38,389 nucleotides of DNA from Gammaproteobacteria bacterium (GCA_030428905.1 JAUIED010000030.1:1-38389), one strand, 5' to 3'. Numbered from the stretch's first letter, positions 9,082 through 17,747 are shown. A program made the numbers and translations. The notes: generated by a model from the letters alone, not told the origin.

Positions 9082-9474
9082 TCAGCCGCCGATGATGGCG
9101 CCTACGTACACCCAGTGACCGCGGATGCGCGCAAACTCGCTGCGCTCTTCGAGGCGATGCCCTTTGCCGTGCAGTTTGTAGCGTGCAACAAATGACACTT
9201 CGCCAGCGTCGTCTGCTTCGCTGCCGGCTTTGCTGCTGCGGACGGTCAGGCCCAGCCAGCGCTGATCGGGGGAGAGGGAGAGGTCTTTTGGAGCGGTGGC
9301 AGGGTGCCAGGTGCGCAACAGGTAGTCAGCATTCTGTAGGGTGTAGGCGGTGTACCGCGAACGCATGAGCGCCTCGGCCGTCGGTGCTGGCAAGTTGCCA
9401 GATACGAACGGCTCGCAGCAGGCTGCGAACGTGCGGCCGGAATCGCAAGGACAGGTGTTGTTGTTTACGCTCAT
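9082..9474 (-). CDS. YchJ-family SEC-C motif protein
   Basis: A 130-residue cytosolic protein. The N-terminus has the SEC-C zinc-binding pattern CPCDSGRTFAACC (C8, C10, C19, C20), then the family hallmark ALMRSRYTAYTLQNADYLLRTWHP near 38-61 and a C-terminal YVGAIIGG. YchJ/UPF0225 proteins of this size are widespread and their molecular role is not settled; the fold after the zinc motif is NTF2-like. The chosen ATG overlaps the stop of the cupin gene by four bases (ATGA), so the two are co-translated. Its stop lies 41 bases before the truncated tRNA on the same strand. Confidence 0.88.
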   Translation of the reverse strand: MSVNNNTCPCDSGRTFAACCEPFVSGNLPAPTAEALMRSRYTAYTLQNADYLLRTWHPATAPKDLSLSPDQRWLGLTVRSSKAGSEADDAGEVSFVARYKLHGKGHRLEERSEFARIRGHWVYVGAIIGG

Positions 9475-9845
9475 GGTGCGCCCTCGAGGTTCGCCTGCCA
9501 GGGGCCTGTTGCCGATTCCGCTTCGGTGTCGCCGGGCCAAGGCGGCAGGGTGGTGATGTGGATACGTAAGGTTTCATCCGCGTCGGCGCGAAACTGGAAT
9601 CCCTGTCCGGCCTCGATGCGCACGCTCGCGCCGGCTGTCAGCGGAATATTGCCTTTGCCTTCCAGCCAGAGATCGCCGGTGCCGGTCACCACGTACCACA
9701 ACTCTTCCACCGAGCGATGGCGTACCGCCTTGGAAATACAGCCGGCCGGCAGGGTACACAGGCACTGGCTGGCAAGCGGCGAACGTTGCAGCAGCTCTAC
9801 AGAGGAGCCGTCAGGGGCGATTTCAGTATTACGGGTTCTGGACAT
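9471..9845 (-). CDS. Cupin-domain protein
   Basis: A 124-residue single-domain cupin. The two half-motifs are visible: RHRSVEELWYVVTGTGDLWLEG near 42-63 and the later GASVRIEAGQGFQFRADAD near 71-89. Metal ligands are degenerate: the first motif gives H43 and E47 but lacks the usual HxH, so binding of metal is uncertain. An alternative ATG at 9890 would overlap the aldehyde dehydrogenase stop, but its 15 extra residues would be encoded by a long GC hairpin (9855-9878), so 9845 is preferred. It may sense or protect a small molecule; no function can be assigned. Confidence 0.75.
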   Translation of the reverse strand: MSRTRNTEIAPDGSSVELLQRSPLASQCLCTLPAGCISKAVRHRSVEELWYVVTGTGDLWLEGKGNIPLTAGASVRIEAGQGFQFRADADETLRIHITTLPPWPGDTEAESATGPWQANLEGAP

Positions 9846-9854
9846 GAAGACAGC

Positions 9855-9878
9855 GGGCGGCCTGGTGCCAGGCCGCCC
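9855..9878 (-). terminator. Strong GC hairpin after aldehyde dehydrogenase gene
   Basis: A perfect 11-base-pair inverted repeat (GGGCGGCCTGG / CCAGGCCGCCC) with a two-base spacer lies just downstream of the aldehyde dehydrogenase stop on the minus strand. There is no T-run, so it may be an mRNA-stabilising hairpin or attenuator rather than a classic intrinsic terminator. Confidence 0.5.
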
Positions 9879-9886
9879 AGGAATGA

Positions 9887-11287
9887 TCATCGCGCGATGT
9901 TGATGATCTTCAGCTGTGTGAACTCCTTGAGGCCCTCCTCACCAAGTTCAGAGCCGATGCCGGACTGCTTCGAGCCACCGAAGGGGATGCTCGGGTCGAG
10001 GGCGGCGTGCGCGTTGATGGCGATGGAGCCTGCGTCCATCTTGTTGGCCAGCGCATACGCGCGGTCGATGTTGGACGACCACACCGAGCCCGTAAGGCCC
10101 CATTCGGTGTCGTTGGCGCGCCGCAGGGCATCGTCTTCATCGGTGAACTTGATCACCGGCAGAATCGGCCCGAACTGCTCCTCGTCGACGATGCGCGAGC
10201 CCTCGGCTACATCGCGCACGATGGTGGGCTTGATGAAGTAGCCCGGTTGATCCGGCACTTCGCCGCCGGCAACGACGGTACCCTTCTGTCGTGCTTCTTC
10301 CAGAATCTCCTTTACCTTGTCGTACTGCATCTTGTTCTGCAGCGGTCCGAGTGCGGTGCCTTGCTGCAGACCGTCGCCGATGACGGTGTTGTTGGCGATT
10401 GCCGCCAGCTCGTCGACTACCTCGTCGTACACAGACTCGTGTACGTACAGGCGTTTCAGCGCGGCGCATACCTGGCCAGAATTCCAGAACGCGCCTTGGA
10501 ACAGCTTCGGGGCGATCTCTTTCGGGTTCACGTCATCGAGCACGATGCCGGCGTCGTTGCCACCAAGCTCCAGGGTGATGCGCTTGAGCAGGGAAGCGGC
10601 ACCTTCCATGACCTTCTTGCCGGTGGCGGTGGAGCCGGTGAACGACACCTTGCGCACATCCGGGTGGCGGGTGAGTGCACCGCCGAGGTCGTTGGCATCG
10701 GCGACGATATTGACCACACCGGCCGGTACCACGTCGCGAATCAACTCGCCCATGCGCAGCGTCGCGATCGGCGTGGTTGGCGCGGGTTTGACGACCACCG
10801 TATTGCCGGCGATCAGTGCCGAAGGAAGTTTGAAACCGAGCAGCAGCAGCGGGAAGTTCCACGGCAGAATCGCGCCCACCACGCCCAACGGCTTGCGGTG
10901 TGCTTCCACGCGACGGTGCTCGCTGTCATCCAGCACTTCGACGTCGAGGTTCAAGGTGGTGAAGTAGCGGAAGAAAGCAGCGGTGCCGTGCACCTCGCCG
11001 GTGGCATCTGCCAGCGGTTTGCCCTGTTCCTGCACCAGCAGTTGCGCCAGCTCCGCTGCGTTGGCCTCGATGACATCGGCTATGGCGAGTACGACCTGCT
11101 TGCGCTCGTCGATGGAGGTCTCGCTCCAGGAAGTGAACGCGGCTTTGGCCGCAGCAACCGCGTCGTTGAGCTGCGCTTCTGATCCACGTGAGCAGGTGGC
11201 AAACACCTGTTCGGTGGCGGGGTTGATGACGTCGAGCGTGGCGTCTCCCTCAACGAGATTGCCATTGATGAGCAATGGGTAGGCCAT
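9887..11287 (-). CDS. NAD(P)-dependent aldehyde dehydrogenase
   Basis: A 466-residue cytosolic aldehyde dehydrogenase that oxidises an aldehyde to its acid. Landmarks are PWNFPLLLLGFKLPSALIAGNTVVVKPAPTTP near 139-170 (PWNFP and the cofactor lysine), FTGSTATGKKVM, ELGGNDAGIV with the general base glutamate near 240, NSGQVCAALKRLYV with the nucleophile cysteine near 274, and EEQFGPILPV. ELGGND rather than the common ELGGKS is a mild variant. AGGAG seven bases before the ATG supports the start. It lies 60 bases after paaX on the same strand, so it could oxidise aldehydes released by the upstream BVMO/crotonase pathway. Substrate not determinable. Confidence 0.93.
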   Translation of the reverse strand: MAYPLLINGNLVEGDATLDVINPATEQVFATCSRGSEAQLNDAVAAAKAAFTSWSETSIDERKQVVLAIADVIEANAAELAQLLVQEQGKPLADATGEVHGTAAFFRYFTTLNLDVEVLDDSEHRRVEAHRKPLGVVGAILPWNFPLLLLGFKLPSALIAGNTVVVKPAPTTPIATLRMGELIRDVVPAGVVNIVADANDLGGALTRHPDVRKVSFTGSTATGKKVMEGAASLLKRITLELGGNDAGIVLDDVNPKEIAPKLFQGAFWNSGQVCAALKRLYVHESVYDEVVDELAAIANNTVIGDGLQQGTALGPLQNKMQYDKVKEILEEARQKGTVVAGGEVPDQPGYFIKPTIVRDVAEGSRIVDEEQFGPILPVIKFTDEDDALRRANDTEWGLTGSVWSSNIDRAYALANKMDAGSIAINAHAALDPSIPFGGSKQSGIGSELGEEGLKEFTQLKIINIAR

Positions 11288-11347
11288 GTGTGTACTCCTG
11301 GGTTGGTGAGGTCGGATCGGCGATTCTATTTGAACGGTCAGGGTGCG

Positions 11348-12283
11348 TCAGCCGATATCGAGAAGCCCTCCGAAGCGTGCGCGGAAGGAATCTGCAGGCG
11401 CAGGCAGTGGGCCTGATTGGTTTTCAAAGTGGGCGTCAAGGAACGCCTCCGATGGGCGGGCCACCAGCTGGTAGAGATCCTGGGTGAGCTGGAAGGCTGC
11501 CTGGCCCATCCAGCCTTTGGGCAGTAGTGGTGCCGGTAGCGCTGGGTCGCGCAGCAGCGTGCGCCGATACTCGTGGATGAGAAAGGTGCGCACATAAAAG
11601 GCGTCGGCCGAATCGATACGGCCAGTGCGCTGGATTGCCTTCAGGGTTGGTTGGAAACCCGTGACGAACGCCTGATAAGCGTCTTCCAGGCGGGCCAATT
11701 CCCAGGCGCCAGCCACCAGCAGGCCAAGCGACGAGGATTGCGCGGCGTCGGCAGCCGTGCGCATGACTACGCACTGTTCGCGTACCCCCAACGCGTCGAG
11801 ATGTCCGTTCAGCGCCTCGTAGTCCGGGTGAGGGTGCGCCATCAGATCAGCGCCGAACTGGCCGAAACCGAGCCAGGCGAGGTCTTTACGCAGCGCCGCT
11901 TTCTGCTCGGCATTCAGCAGGCTCGTGACTACCAGGCACCAGGTGCCGTCCCATTCGCTGACGGGTTCCGCGTAGATGCGCTGTGTGGCTTCGTCGAACT
12001 GCCGGCGTCCTGCCGGTGTGAGGCTATAGAAACTTTTGCGGCCCACCTGTTCGTTGTCCAGGATGCCGTCCTGCACCAGGCGGAACACGGCGGTGCGCAC
12101 CAGACGATGCGACACCCCCAGAGGCGCCAGTGCCTCGATCAGGCTGCCAAGCCACACCACGCCGCCGCGGGGCGCCACACTGTCGCCAAAGACCGAGACG
12201 ATAAGTGAGCCGGTGCGCAACGGTTTGCTGGCCGCGAAACGCTGGATCAGGGGGGCGCTTAAGCGTCCCGGAGTGGCGCTCAT
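11348..12283 (-). CDS. paaX: PaaX-family transcriptional repressor
   Basis: A 311-residue regulator with the PaaX layout: an N-terminal winged helix (RTGSLIVSVFGDSVAPRGGVVWLGSLIEAL, then VSHRLVRTAVFRLVQDGIL near 57-75 and GRKSFYSLTPAGRRQF), a middle dimerisation region (EWDGTWCLVV) and a C-terminal PaaX domain (RTFLIHEYRRTLLRDPALPAPLLPKGW). PaaX represses phenylacetate catabolism and is released by phenylacetyl-CoA. Its ATG overlaps the upstream crotonase stop by four bases, so it is made together with that operon. It most likely controls both this operon and the divergent paa operon. Confidence 0.95.
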   Translation of the reverse strand: MSATPGRLSAPLIQRFAASKPLRTGSLIVSVFGDSVAPRGGVVWLGSLIEALAPLGVSHRLVRTAVFRLVQDGILDNEQVGRKSFYSLTPAGRRQFDEATQRIYAEPVSEWDGTWCLVVTSLLNAEQKAALRKDLAWLGFGQFGADLMAHPHPDYEALNGHLDALGVREQCVVMRTAADAAQSSSLGLLVAGAWELARLEDAYQAFVTGFQPTLKAIQRTGRIDSADAFYVRTFLIHEYRRTLLRDPALPAPLLPKGWMGQAAFQLTQDLYQLVARPSEAFLDAHFENQSGPLPAPADSFRARFGGLLDIG

Positions 12284-13095
12284 CTCTGTTCGGGGTCTGT
12301 CCGCCGGCCGGCAAAGACAGGTTCGGTGCGGTTTACGAAAGCCTCGGCACCGGTCTGCATGTTGTGAGGTATCAGCGTGCGTTGGTGCAGCATCTCCAGG
12401 TCCAGCTGCTCTGCGAAGCCGTTGTTCTGCGCCGCGTCGATGCTGCGGCGGATACGAAACGCGGCGTCCGGTGACATGCGTGCAAGCCGAGCGGCGACGT
12501 CTGCCACTGTGTCATCGAGCGCCGCATCGTCCACGGCGCGCCAGATCAGGCCCCAGTCCTGCGCCTCCTCGGCGGTGATGCGCTCGCCCAGCAGGGTGAT
12601 GCCGAGCGCGCGTGCACGCCCGACGCGCGCGGGAATGTTCCACGTGGCGCCCATGTCGGGCACGATGCCGAGGCGGGGCCCGAACGTCGCGACAAAGAAC
12701 GCAGAGCGTGCGGCGATGGTGATGTCACACGACAACGCCAGGCCCATGCCGCCGCCCGCGGCCGCACCGTTGATGCGCGCGATGGTCGGCACCGGGCAGT
12801 TGTGCACGGCTTTGAGGGCGGGGTTGAAGACGTCATCCATCGATCCGGTAGCTGAGCTTTCGAAACGCGGGCTGGTCGCTGCGGCTTGCAGGTCAGCCCC
12901 GCTGCAGAAACCGCGGCCCGCGCCCGTCAGCACCACGGCGCGAATGTCGCTGTCTCGTTCTACCTCAGCGAACGCGTCGCTGATGGCCTGCATCAGCGCG
13001 TCGCTCATGGAATTGAGGGTGTCGGGTCGGTTCAGGGTGATGGTGGCGACTGCACCATCAACTGTGAAGCGCACCGGTGCATCTGTGCTTTGCAT
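12280..13095 (-). CDS. Enoyl-CoA hydratase/isomerase, PaaG-like
   Basis: A 271-residue crotonase. Visible are ITLNRPDTLNSM, GRGFCSGADLQAAA with the oxyanion-hole region, INGAAAGGGMGLALSCD near 111-127, and GIVPDMGATWNIPARVG. The aspartate in VPDMG matches the catalytic position of PaaG (1,2-epoxyphenylacetyl-CoA isomerase), and the glutamate usual in hydratases at the GGG-helix is absent, so an isomerase is more likely than a hydratase. ATG 13095 (TGATG coupling to the upstream gene, AAGG upstream) is chosen over 13110. It is a paralogue of the paaG at 17804, so its substrate may be a related ring epoxide or unsaturated CoA ester. Confidence 0.88.
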   Translation of the reverse strand: MQSTDAPVRFTVDGAVATITLNRPDTLNSMSDALMQAISDAFAEVERDSDIRAVVLTGAGRGFCSGADLQAAATSPRFESSATGSMDDVFNPALKAVHNCPVPTIARINGAAAGGGMGLALSCDITIAARSAFFVATFGPRLGIVPDMGATWNIPARVGRARALGITLLGERITAEEAQDWGLIWRAVDDAALDDTVADVAARLARMSPDAAFRIRRSIDAAQNNGFAEQLDLEMLHQRTLIPHNMQTGAEAFVNRTEPVFAGRRTDPEQR

Positions 13096-13862
13096 CACTT
13101 GCCTTTCCACTGCGGTGCGCGCTTTTCGATGAACGCGCGTGGGCCTTCCTGGTAGTCCTCGGTTTTCGAGATCACAGACATTTCCTTGCCGCCGGCGCGG
13201 AACAGCGTGTCGTCGTCATCGATGAGGGCGCGACGGGCAACGCGCAGGCTCGCCTGCACCGCCAGCGGTGCGTTGGCCATCACCCGTTCGGCCAGGGCTT
13301 TGGCTTCCGCCATCACCTGATCGGCCGCCACCACCTTGTTCACCATGCCAAGCTGCCAGGCGCGTTCGGCGGGTAACGGATCGCCGGTGAGGATCGCTTC
13401 CAGAGCCGGCGCCATACCGAGTGCGCGCGGCAGACGGAACAAGCCGCCGGCGCCGGCGATGAGCGAACGTTTCACTTCGGGAAGCCCGAACTGTGTGTCC
13501 TGCGAGCACACGATCATGTCGCAGGACAGGGCGATCTCTGTGCCGCCGGCAAGCGCACTGCCGGTGATGGCGGCGATCAGCGGTTTGGAACGCTCGCGGC
13601 GTACCAGGCCTGCGAAGCCGCCGCGCTTGGTGGAGAGTGCTGCGCCGTTGCCGGCAGATACTTCCTTGAGGTCGGCACCGGCGCAGAATGCCTTGCCGTT
13701 ACCTGAAAGAATCGCCACGCGGATGTTGCTGTCCTCCTCGATGGCGTCGAGGGCCGCTTCCATGCCTTGGGCAACATCGCCGTTCACGGCGTTGCGCGCC
13801 TCCGGGCGGTTCAGCGTGATATAGGCAATGTGACCCTGTTTGTCGAATTCTACTGCGGCCAT
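13095..13862 (-). CDS. Enoyl-CoA hydratase (crotonase family)
   Basis: A 255-residue crotonase with both acid/base glutamates of true hydratases: GSALAGGTEIALSCD near 104-118 and FGLPEVKRSLIAGAGGLFRLPRALG near 131-155. GKAFCAGADLKEV holds the CoA-binding ADL. This suits hydration of a trans-2-enoyl-CoA, as PaaF does in phenylacetate breakdown, though the sequence also resembles CaiD/short-chain hydratases. AAGGGGA sits before the ATG. It lies 27 bases after the BVMO gene and couples to the next crotonase through TGATG. Exact substrate uncertain. Confidence 0.88.
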   Translation of the reverse strand: MAAVEFDKQGHIAYITLNRPEARNAVNGDVAQGMEAALDAIEEDSNIRVAILSGNGKAFCAGADLKEVSAGNGAALSTKRGGFAGLVRRERSKPLIAAITGSALAGGTEIALSCDMIVCSQDTQFGLPEVKRSLIAGAGGLFRLPRALGMAPALEAILTGDPLPAERAWQLGMVNKVVAADQVMAEAKALAERVMANAPLAVQASLRVARRALIDDDDTLFRAGGKEMSVISKTEDYQEGPRAFIEKRAPQWKGK

Positions 13863-13889
13863 AGTCGTCCCCTTGTGTGGTGTGATTGA

Positions 13890-15503
13890 TCAGTGAAATA
13901 CGAAGCCTGGGTAGCCTTCCTGGGCCACCTTTGCCAACCGCTCGCGATACGCGGGTGCGCCGCCGAGGTAGATCACGTGGCGTAGCCTGTTTCGGTCGTC
14001 GACGTTGGAGTTGTAGCCGGTAAACCACGAGCGTGTCTGTGTGAGCAGCGACATGTCATAGACGCTTTTCACTTCGTCAAACCATTCCTGCTCGGCGGCC
14101 GGTGTGGTCTCCACGCGTTCGATATTGTGTTCTTTTACGTAGGCCACGAGGTCGGCAGCCCATTCCACCGCCGTTTCGATGGCGGGAGGGAAGTTGGTGG
14201 CCACCGATGCGGCCTGTGGGCCTGCCAGCGTGAACAGATTGGGGAACCCCGCCACCTGTACACCCAGATAGGTCATCGGCTCGTCACGCCAGTGTTCGCG
14301 CAGGGTGGCGCCATCCTTCCCTTCGAAGCCGATGCGGTCGAAGGCGCCGGTAATCGCATCGAAGCCGGTGGCATAGACGATGATGTCGAACGCGCGTACG
14401 CCGTCGCTGGTTTCGATTCCTTCCGGTGTTATGCGCTCGATGGGCGTGTCGTTCACATCCACCAGCTGTACGTGCGGCAGGTTGTAAGCCTCGTAGTAAC
14501 GGGTCTCCATGGGCACGCGGCGGGTGCCGAAGCCGTGGTCTTTCGGGATCAGCTTCTCCGCCACCTCCGGATCGTGCACGCGGCTGCGAATCTTGTCGGC
14601 GATGAACGCCGAGAACTCCGCGTTTGCCTCCGGGTTGATGAGCACATCGCGGTAGTTACCGAGCCATACCCCGAAGCCTGGCGACGCGTAGAGTGCGTTC
14701 CAGAACGCCTGCCGCTCCGCCTGCGGAACTTCAGCCAGGTCCTTGCGCACCGGCCCGTGCAGAAAACCGTTGGGTGTGGAGCGGCACTTGGCGAAGATGT
14801 CGTCGTACGAGGCCTTGATGTCGGCCATCTCTGTGGCGCTGATCGGGCCGTTGTTCAGCGGCGCGCACCAGTTGGGGCGCCGCTGATAGACGGCAAGCTC
14901 CGCCACCTTCGGGGCGATCGCACCGATAACCTGCACGCCGGTGGCACCCGTGCCGATCACCGCCACACGCTTGCCCTCCCATTCAACGGGCTGTTGAGGC
15001 GCGTAGTAGGTGTGGAAGCTCTGGCCCTGGAACGATTCGACGCCGTCGATGCGCGGCATGGTTGCAGCGCTCAACATGCCGATGGCGGTGAACAGAAACG
15101 TGCACGTGAGCGTGCGGCCGTCTGTCAGGGAAACGTGCCAGCGGTTGCCGCCATCATCGAAGCGGGCTGATGCCACGTTGCAGTCGAACTGCATGTGCTG
15201 GCGCAAGCCCAGCTTGTCGACCACGAAGTTCACGTAGCGCAGGGTTTCCGGTTGGGCGGCAAAGTGCTCGCTCCAGTCCCATTCCTGCAGGATCTCGTCT
15301 GAAAAGGAGAAGCCATAGCTGTAGCTCTCCGAATCGAAACGCGCGCCCGGGTAGCGGTTCCAATACCACGTGCCGCCAGGCCCCTCACCGCGCTCGAGCA
15401 CGGTGGCATCCATGCCGAGCAGACGCAGCTTGTGCAGCATGTACGTGCCGCAGATGCCAGCGCCGATGATGATGGCGTCGTGGTGCGCTTCTGCCGTTGT
15501 CAT
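13890..15503 (-). CDS. Flavin-containing Baeyer-Villiger monooxygenase
   Basis: A 537-residue class B flavoprotein that inserts oxygen next to a ketone using NADPH, O2 and FAD. The FAD dinucleotide motif GAGICGTYML is at about 13-22, followed by LERGEGPGGTWYWNRYPGARFDSES, typical of cyclohexanone-type BVMOs. The NADPH motif VIGTGATG is near 183-190. The BVMO fingerprint is FQGQSFHTYYAP near 162-173, with tyrosine-alanine where the consensus has tryptophan-proline or tryptophan-aspartate. GGAG lies seven bases before the ATG, inside the end of the upstream gene. Operon position with crotonases and paaX suggests it feeds a ketone into CoA-linked catabolism. N- or S-oxidation is also possible. 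Confidence 0.9.
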   Translation of the reverse strand: MTTAEAHHDAIIIGAGICGTYMLHKLRLLGMDATVLERGEGPGGTWYWNRYPGARFDSESYSYGFSFSDEILQEWDWSEHFAAQPETLRYVNFVVDKLGLRQHMQFDCNVASARFDDGGNRWHVSLTDGRTLTCTFLFTAIGMLSAATMPRIDGVESFQGQSFHTYYAPQQPVEWEGKRVAVIGTGATGVQVIGAIAPKVAELAVYQRRPNWCAPLNNGPISATEMADIKASYDDIFAKCRSTPNGFLHGPVRKDLAEVPQAERQAFWNALYASPGFGVWLGNYRDVLINPEANAEFSAFIADKIRSRVHDPEVAEKLIPKDHGFGTRRVPMETRYYEAYNLPHVQLVDVNDTPIERITPEGIETSDGVRAFDIIVYATGFDAITGAFDRIGFEGKDGATLREHWRDEPMTYLGVQVAGFPNLFTLAGPQAASVATNFPPAIETAVEWAADLVAYVKEHNIERVETTPAAEQEWFDEVKSVYDMSLLTQTRSWFTGYNSNVDDRNRLRHVIYLGGAPAYRERLAKVAQEGYPGFVFH

Positions 15504-15507
15504 GGCT

Positions 15508-16644
15508 TTACTCCGCCGTGAAACCGTTGAGACGCTCGGTGGCGCGCAGGAAATCTTCCATGAACTCGTACACCACGGTACGAGCCGAGACGCTGGCGTT
15601 CATCAACCCGACGCCCTGGCCGACGAAGTAGCTGGCAAGCTGACGGGCGCCGCTGTGGCCGCCTTCAGCCAGTTTGGTGATCTGCGCCATGGCCGGTTCG
15701 GTGACGATCGACTGCAGCGGCATCGGCAGCGGCTCGGGGGCGGCTTCCGACTCCCAGGCATCCGTCCAGGCGGAGCGCAGCTGACGTGAGTGCTTGCCGG
15801 TGCGGGCCTTGGAGCGCACGGTCTGGCGCGAGGATGCCGCGATCATCTTCTCTTTGACCACCGGCGAGGTTTCCGCCTCGGTAGTTGTCAGCCACACGGA
15901 GCCGGTCCAGGCGCCGGCGGCGCCCATGGCCATGCAGGCGGCCATCTGCCGGCCGGTGACGATGCCGCCTGCCGCTAGAATTGGCGTGTCGCCGTACGGG
16001 GCGATGGCCTCGGCAACCTCGGGTACGAGCACCAGCGTCGACACTTCGCCGCAGTGTCCGCCGGCTTCGCCGCCTGCCACCACCAGGATGTCCACGCCTG
16101 CTTCCACCTGCTTTACCGCATGCTCCCGAGCACCCACCAGAGCCGCCACTTTCACGCCGGCCGCTTTGCCGCGTTCGAGCATGTAGGCGGGCGGCGTGCC
16201 AAGGGCGTTGGCGATCAGACGAATGGGGTGGGCGAAGGCAACATCCAGCAGGGCGCTCGCGCCTTCGTCGCGCATGTTTTCCCCCAGCCGGGTGCCGGAG
16301 TGTCCACTGCCGAGAATGCCGGAATCGATGCCGTGCTCGGCCAGAATGCTGCGCACGAAGTCCAGGTGCGCGTCGGGAACGCGGGCCACCATATCGTCTG
16401 CGCTCACGTGCTCGCCTTTGGACTCGAAGCTGGTGGGCACGATCAGATCGACCCCATAGGGTTTGCCGTCGATGTGCTCGTCGATCCAGGAAAGCTCCAC
16501 CTCGAGCTGTGCCGGTTTGAGCCCGGCGGCACCGAGCACGCCGAGACCGCCAGCCTTCGAAACCTCCACCACAACGTCACGGCAGTGGGTGAACGCGACG
16601 AGCGGAAAGTCGATACCAAACATGTCGCAGATCGGTGACTTCAT
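15508..16644 (-). CDS. Nitronate monooxygenase / 2-nitropropane dioxygenase-like FMN protein
   Basis: A 378-residue TIM-barrel flavoprotein. FMN-binding features are AGGLGVLGAAGL near 31-42, VVAGGEAGGHCGEVSTLVLVPEV near 197-219, and the phosphate-binding ILAAGGIVTGRQMAACMAMGAAGAWTGSVWL near 232-262. Family members oxidise alkyl nitronates, but many diverged members have other or unknown roles. ATG 16644 is chosen because AGGGGAG lies seven bases upstream; a start 39 bases earlier has no such site. It is first in the minus-strand operon, four bases ahead of the BVMO gene. It could detoxify nitronates or act on a CoA thioester; undecided. Confidence 0.85.
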   Translation of the reverse strand: MKSPICDMFGIDFPLVAFTHCRDVVVEVSKAGGLGVLGAAGLKPAQLEVELSWIDEHIDGKPYGVDLIVPTSFESKGEHVSADDMVARVPDAHLDFVRSILAEHGIDSGILGSGHSGTRLGENMRDEGASALLDVAFAHPIRLIANALGTPPAYMLERGKAAGVKVAALVGAREHAVKQVEAGVDILVVAGGEAGGHCGEVSTLVLVPEVAEAIAPYGDTPILAAGGIVTGRQMAACMAMGAAGAWTGSVWLTTTEAETSPVVKEKMIAASSRQTVRSKARTGKHSRQLRSAWTDAWESEAAPEPLPMPLQSIVTEPAMAQITKLAEGGHSGARQLASYFVGQGVGLMNASVSARTVVYEFMEDFLRATERLNGFTAE

Positions 16645-16736
16645 GCAGATCTCCCCTGGGTGCAAACCGGTGATGATCGTCAAGTTTTCGCGGGGTGTCT
16701 AATTGGGAGTTACCCGCAGCCGGAGATGGCGTTAGC
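16645..16736. promoter_or_regulatory. Divergent promoter region, catabolic operon / heme A synthase
   Basis: Ninety-two bases separate the divergent starts of the nitronate monooxygenase-like gene and heme A synthase. It must hold the promoter of the minus-strand operon. I could not identify convincing hexamers or a paired operator by eye. Confidence 0.35.
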
Positions 16737-17747
16737 ATGCGCCGCGCTATGCGAGATCAATCATCCGACCGAGCCATCGCCTGGTGGCTCATTCTCTGTG
16801 CCGTCACCGTCTTTGCCATGGTGGTGCTCGGCGGTGTTACACGCCTGACGGGCTCCGGCCTGTCCATGGTGGACTGGCGGCCTATCCTTGGTGCCATCCC
16901 GCCGCTGACCGACGAGGCTTGGCAGGCAACCTTCGAGCAGTACAAGCAGTTTCCCGAGTACCAGAAGGTGAACAGTGGCATGGATGTGGAAGGCTTCAAG
17001 TCCATCTTCTGGCTGGAGTATCTGCACCGCCTGCTCGGCCGCTTCATCGGCCTGCTGTTCGCCCTGCCGTTCGCCTACTTTCTGTGGCGAGGGCAGGTGC
17101 GACAGCCGCTTACTGCCAAGCTTGCGGGGCTCTTCGTGCTCGGCGGCCTGCAGGGGCTCATGGGCTGGTACATGGTCAAGAGCGGTCTGGTGGATGACCC
17201 GAACGTCAGCCAGTACAGGCTCACCGCGCATCTGTCGCTCGCCATCGTCATCATCGTCGGCCTGCTGTGGGTTGCATGGGATCTCCTCTATGAGCGTCCC
17301 GCGCGGCGGGATATCGCGGCCTTTGTCGCGGCGAGCTGCGTGCTCGTGACCATGCTATCGGGCGGCTTCGTCGCAGGCACCGATGCCGGCCTGCTGTTCG
17401 GTACCTGGCCGCTCATGGGGGACAACTTCGTACCGGCCGGCATCTACGGCGCTGGCCTGGTTGCCGCGTTCGAAGACCCGGTGACCATCCAGTTCAACCA
17501 CCGCATGCTCGCCTACGCCACCACCGGCGTGGTGCTGTGGTTTGCGTTCAGTCGCTGGCGGCTCGCCGGTGCAGTGCGGCCGGTGTTGTGGCTCGTGTTG
17601 TTTCTGCTCGCCGTGCAGGTGCTCATTGGCATCTCCACGATCCTGTTGCGCGTGCCGGTACCGTTGGCGGCGGCCCACCAGGCAGTCGGGTTGGCGCTGC
17701 TGCTCGCCCTCGCGTTCGCGGCCCATCGCTTTTCACGTGATACGTAA
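16737..17747 (+). CDS. ctaA: Heme A synthase (COX15/CtaA type)
   Basis: A 336-residue inner-membrane enzyme that oxidises the C8 methyl of heme O to the formyl of heme A for aa3-type oxidases. There are about eight transmembrane stretches. The four family histidines are in place: EYLHRLLGR, RLTAHLSLA, QFNHRMLAY and AAHQAVGLA. The N-terminal GGVTRLTGSGLSMVDWRPI and long first loop with GAIPPLTDEAWQATF identify the COX15-like (type 2) subgroup. ATG 16737 is preferred (GGAG upstream) over 16749. No oxidase subunits or heme O synthase lie nearby. It is 56 bases upstream of paaG and may partly share transcription. Confidence 0.95.
   Translation: MRRAMRDQSSDRAIAWWLILCAVTVFAMVVLGGVTRLTGSGLSMVDWRPILGAIPPLTDEAWQATFEQYKQFPEYQKVNSGMDVEGFKSIFWLEYLHRLLGRFIGLLFALPFAYFLWRGQVRQPLTAKLAGLFVLGGLQGLMGWYMVKSGLVDDPNVSQYRLTAHLSLAIVIIVGLLWVAWDLLYERPARRDIAAFVAASCVLVTMLSGGFVAGTDAGLLFGTWPLMGDNFVPAGIYGAGLVAAFEDPVTIQFNHRMLAYATTGVVLWFAFSRWRLAGAVRPVLWLVLFLLAVQVLIGISTILLRVPVPLAAAHQAVGLALLLALAFAAHRFSRDT

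Noticed and set aside
10007-11182. 391-codon plus-strand open frame
   Set aside because: Lies opposite the aldehyde dehydrogenase, whose motifs are complete; His/Arg-rich antisense shadow typical of high GC.
14127-15170. 347-codon plus-strand frame opposite the BVMO gene
   Set aside because: Shadow frame; the minus-strand BVMO has both dinucleotide motifs and a fitting ribosome site.
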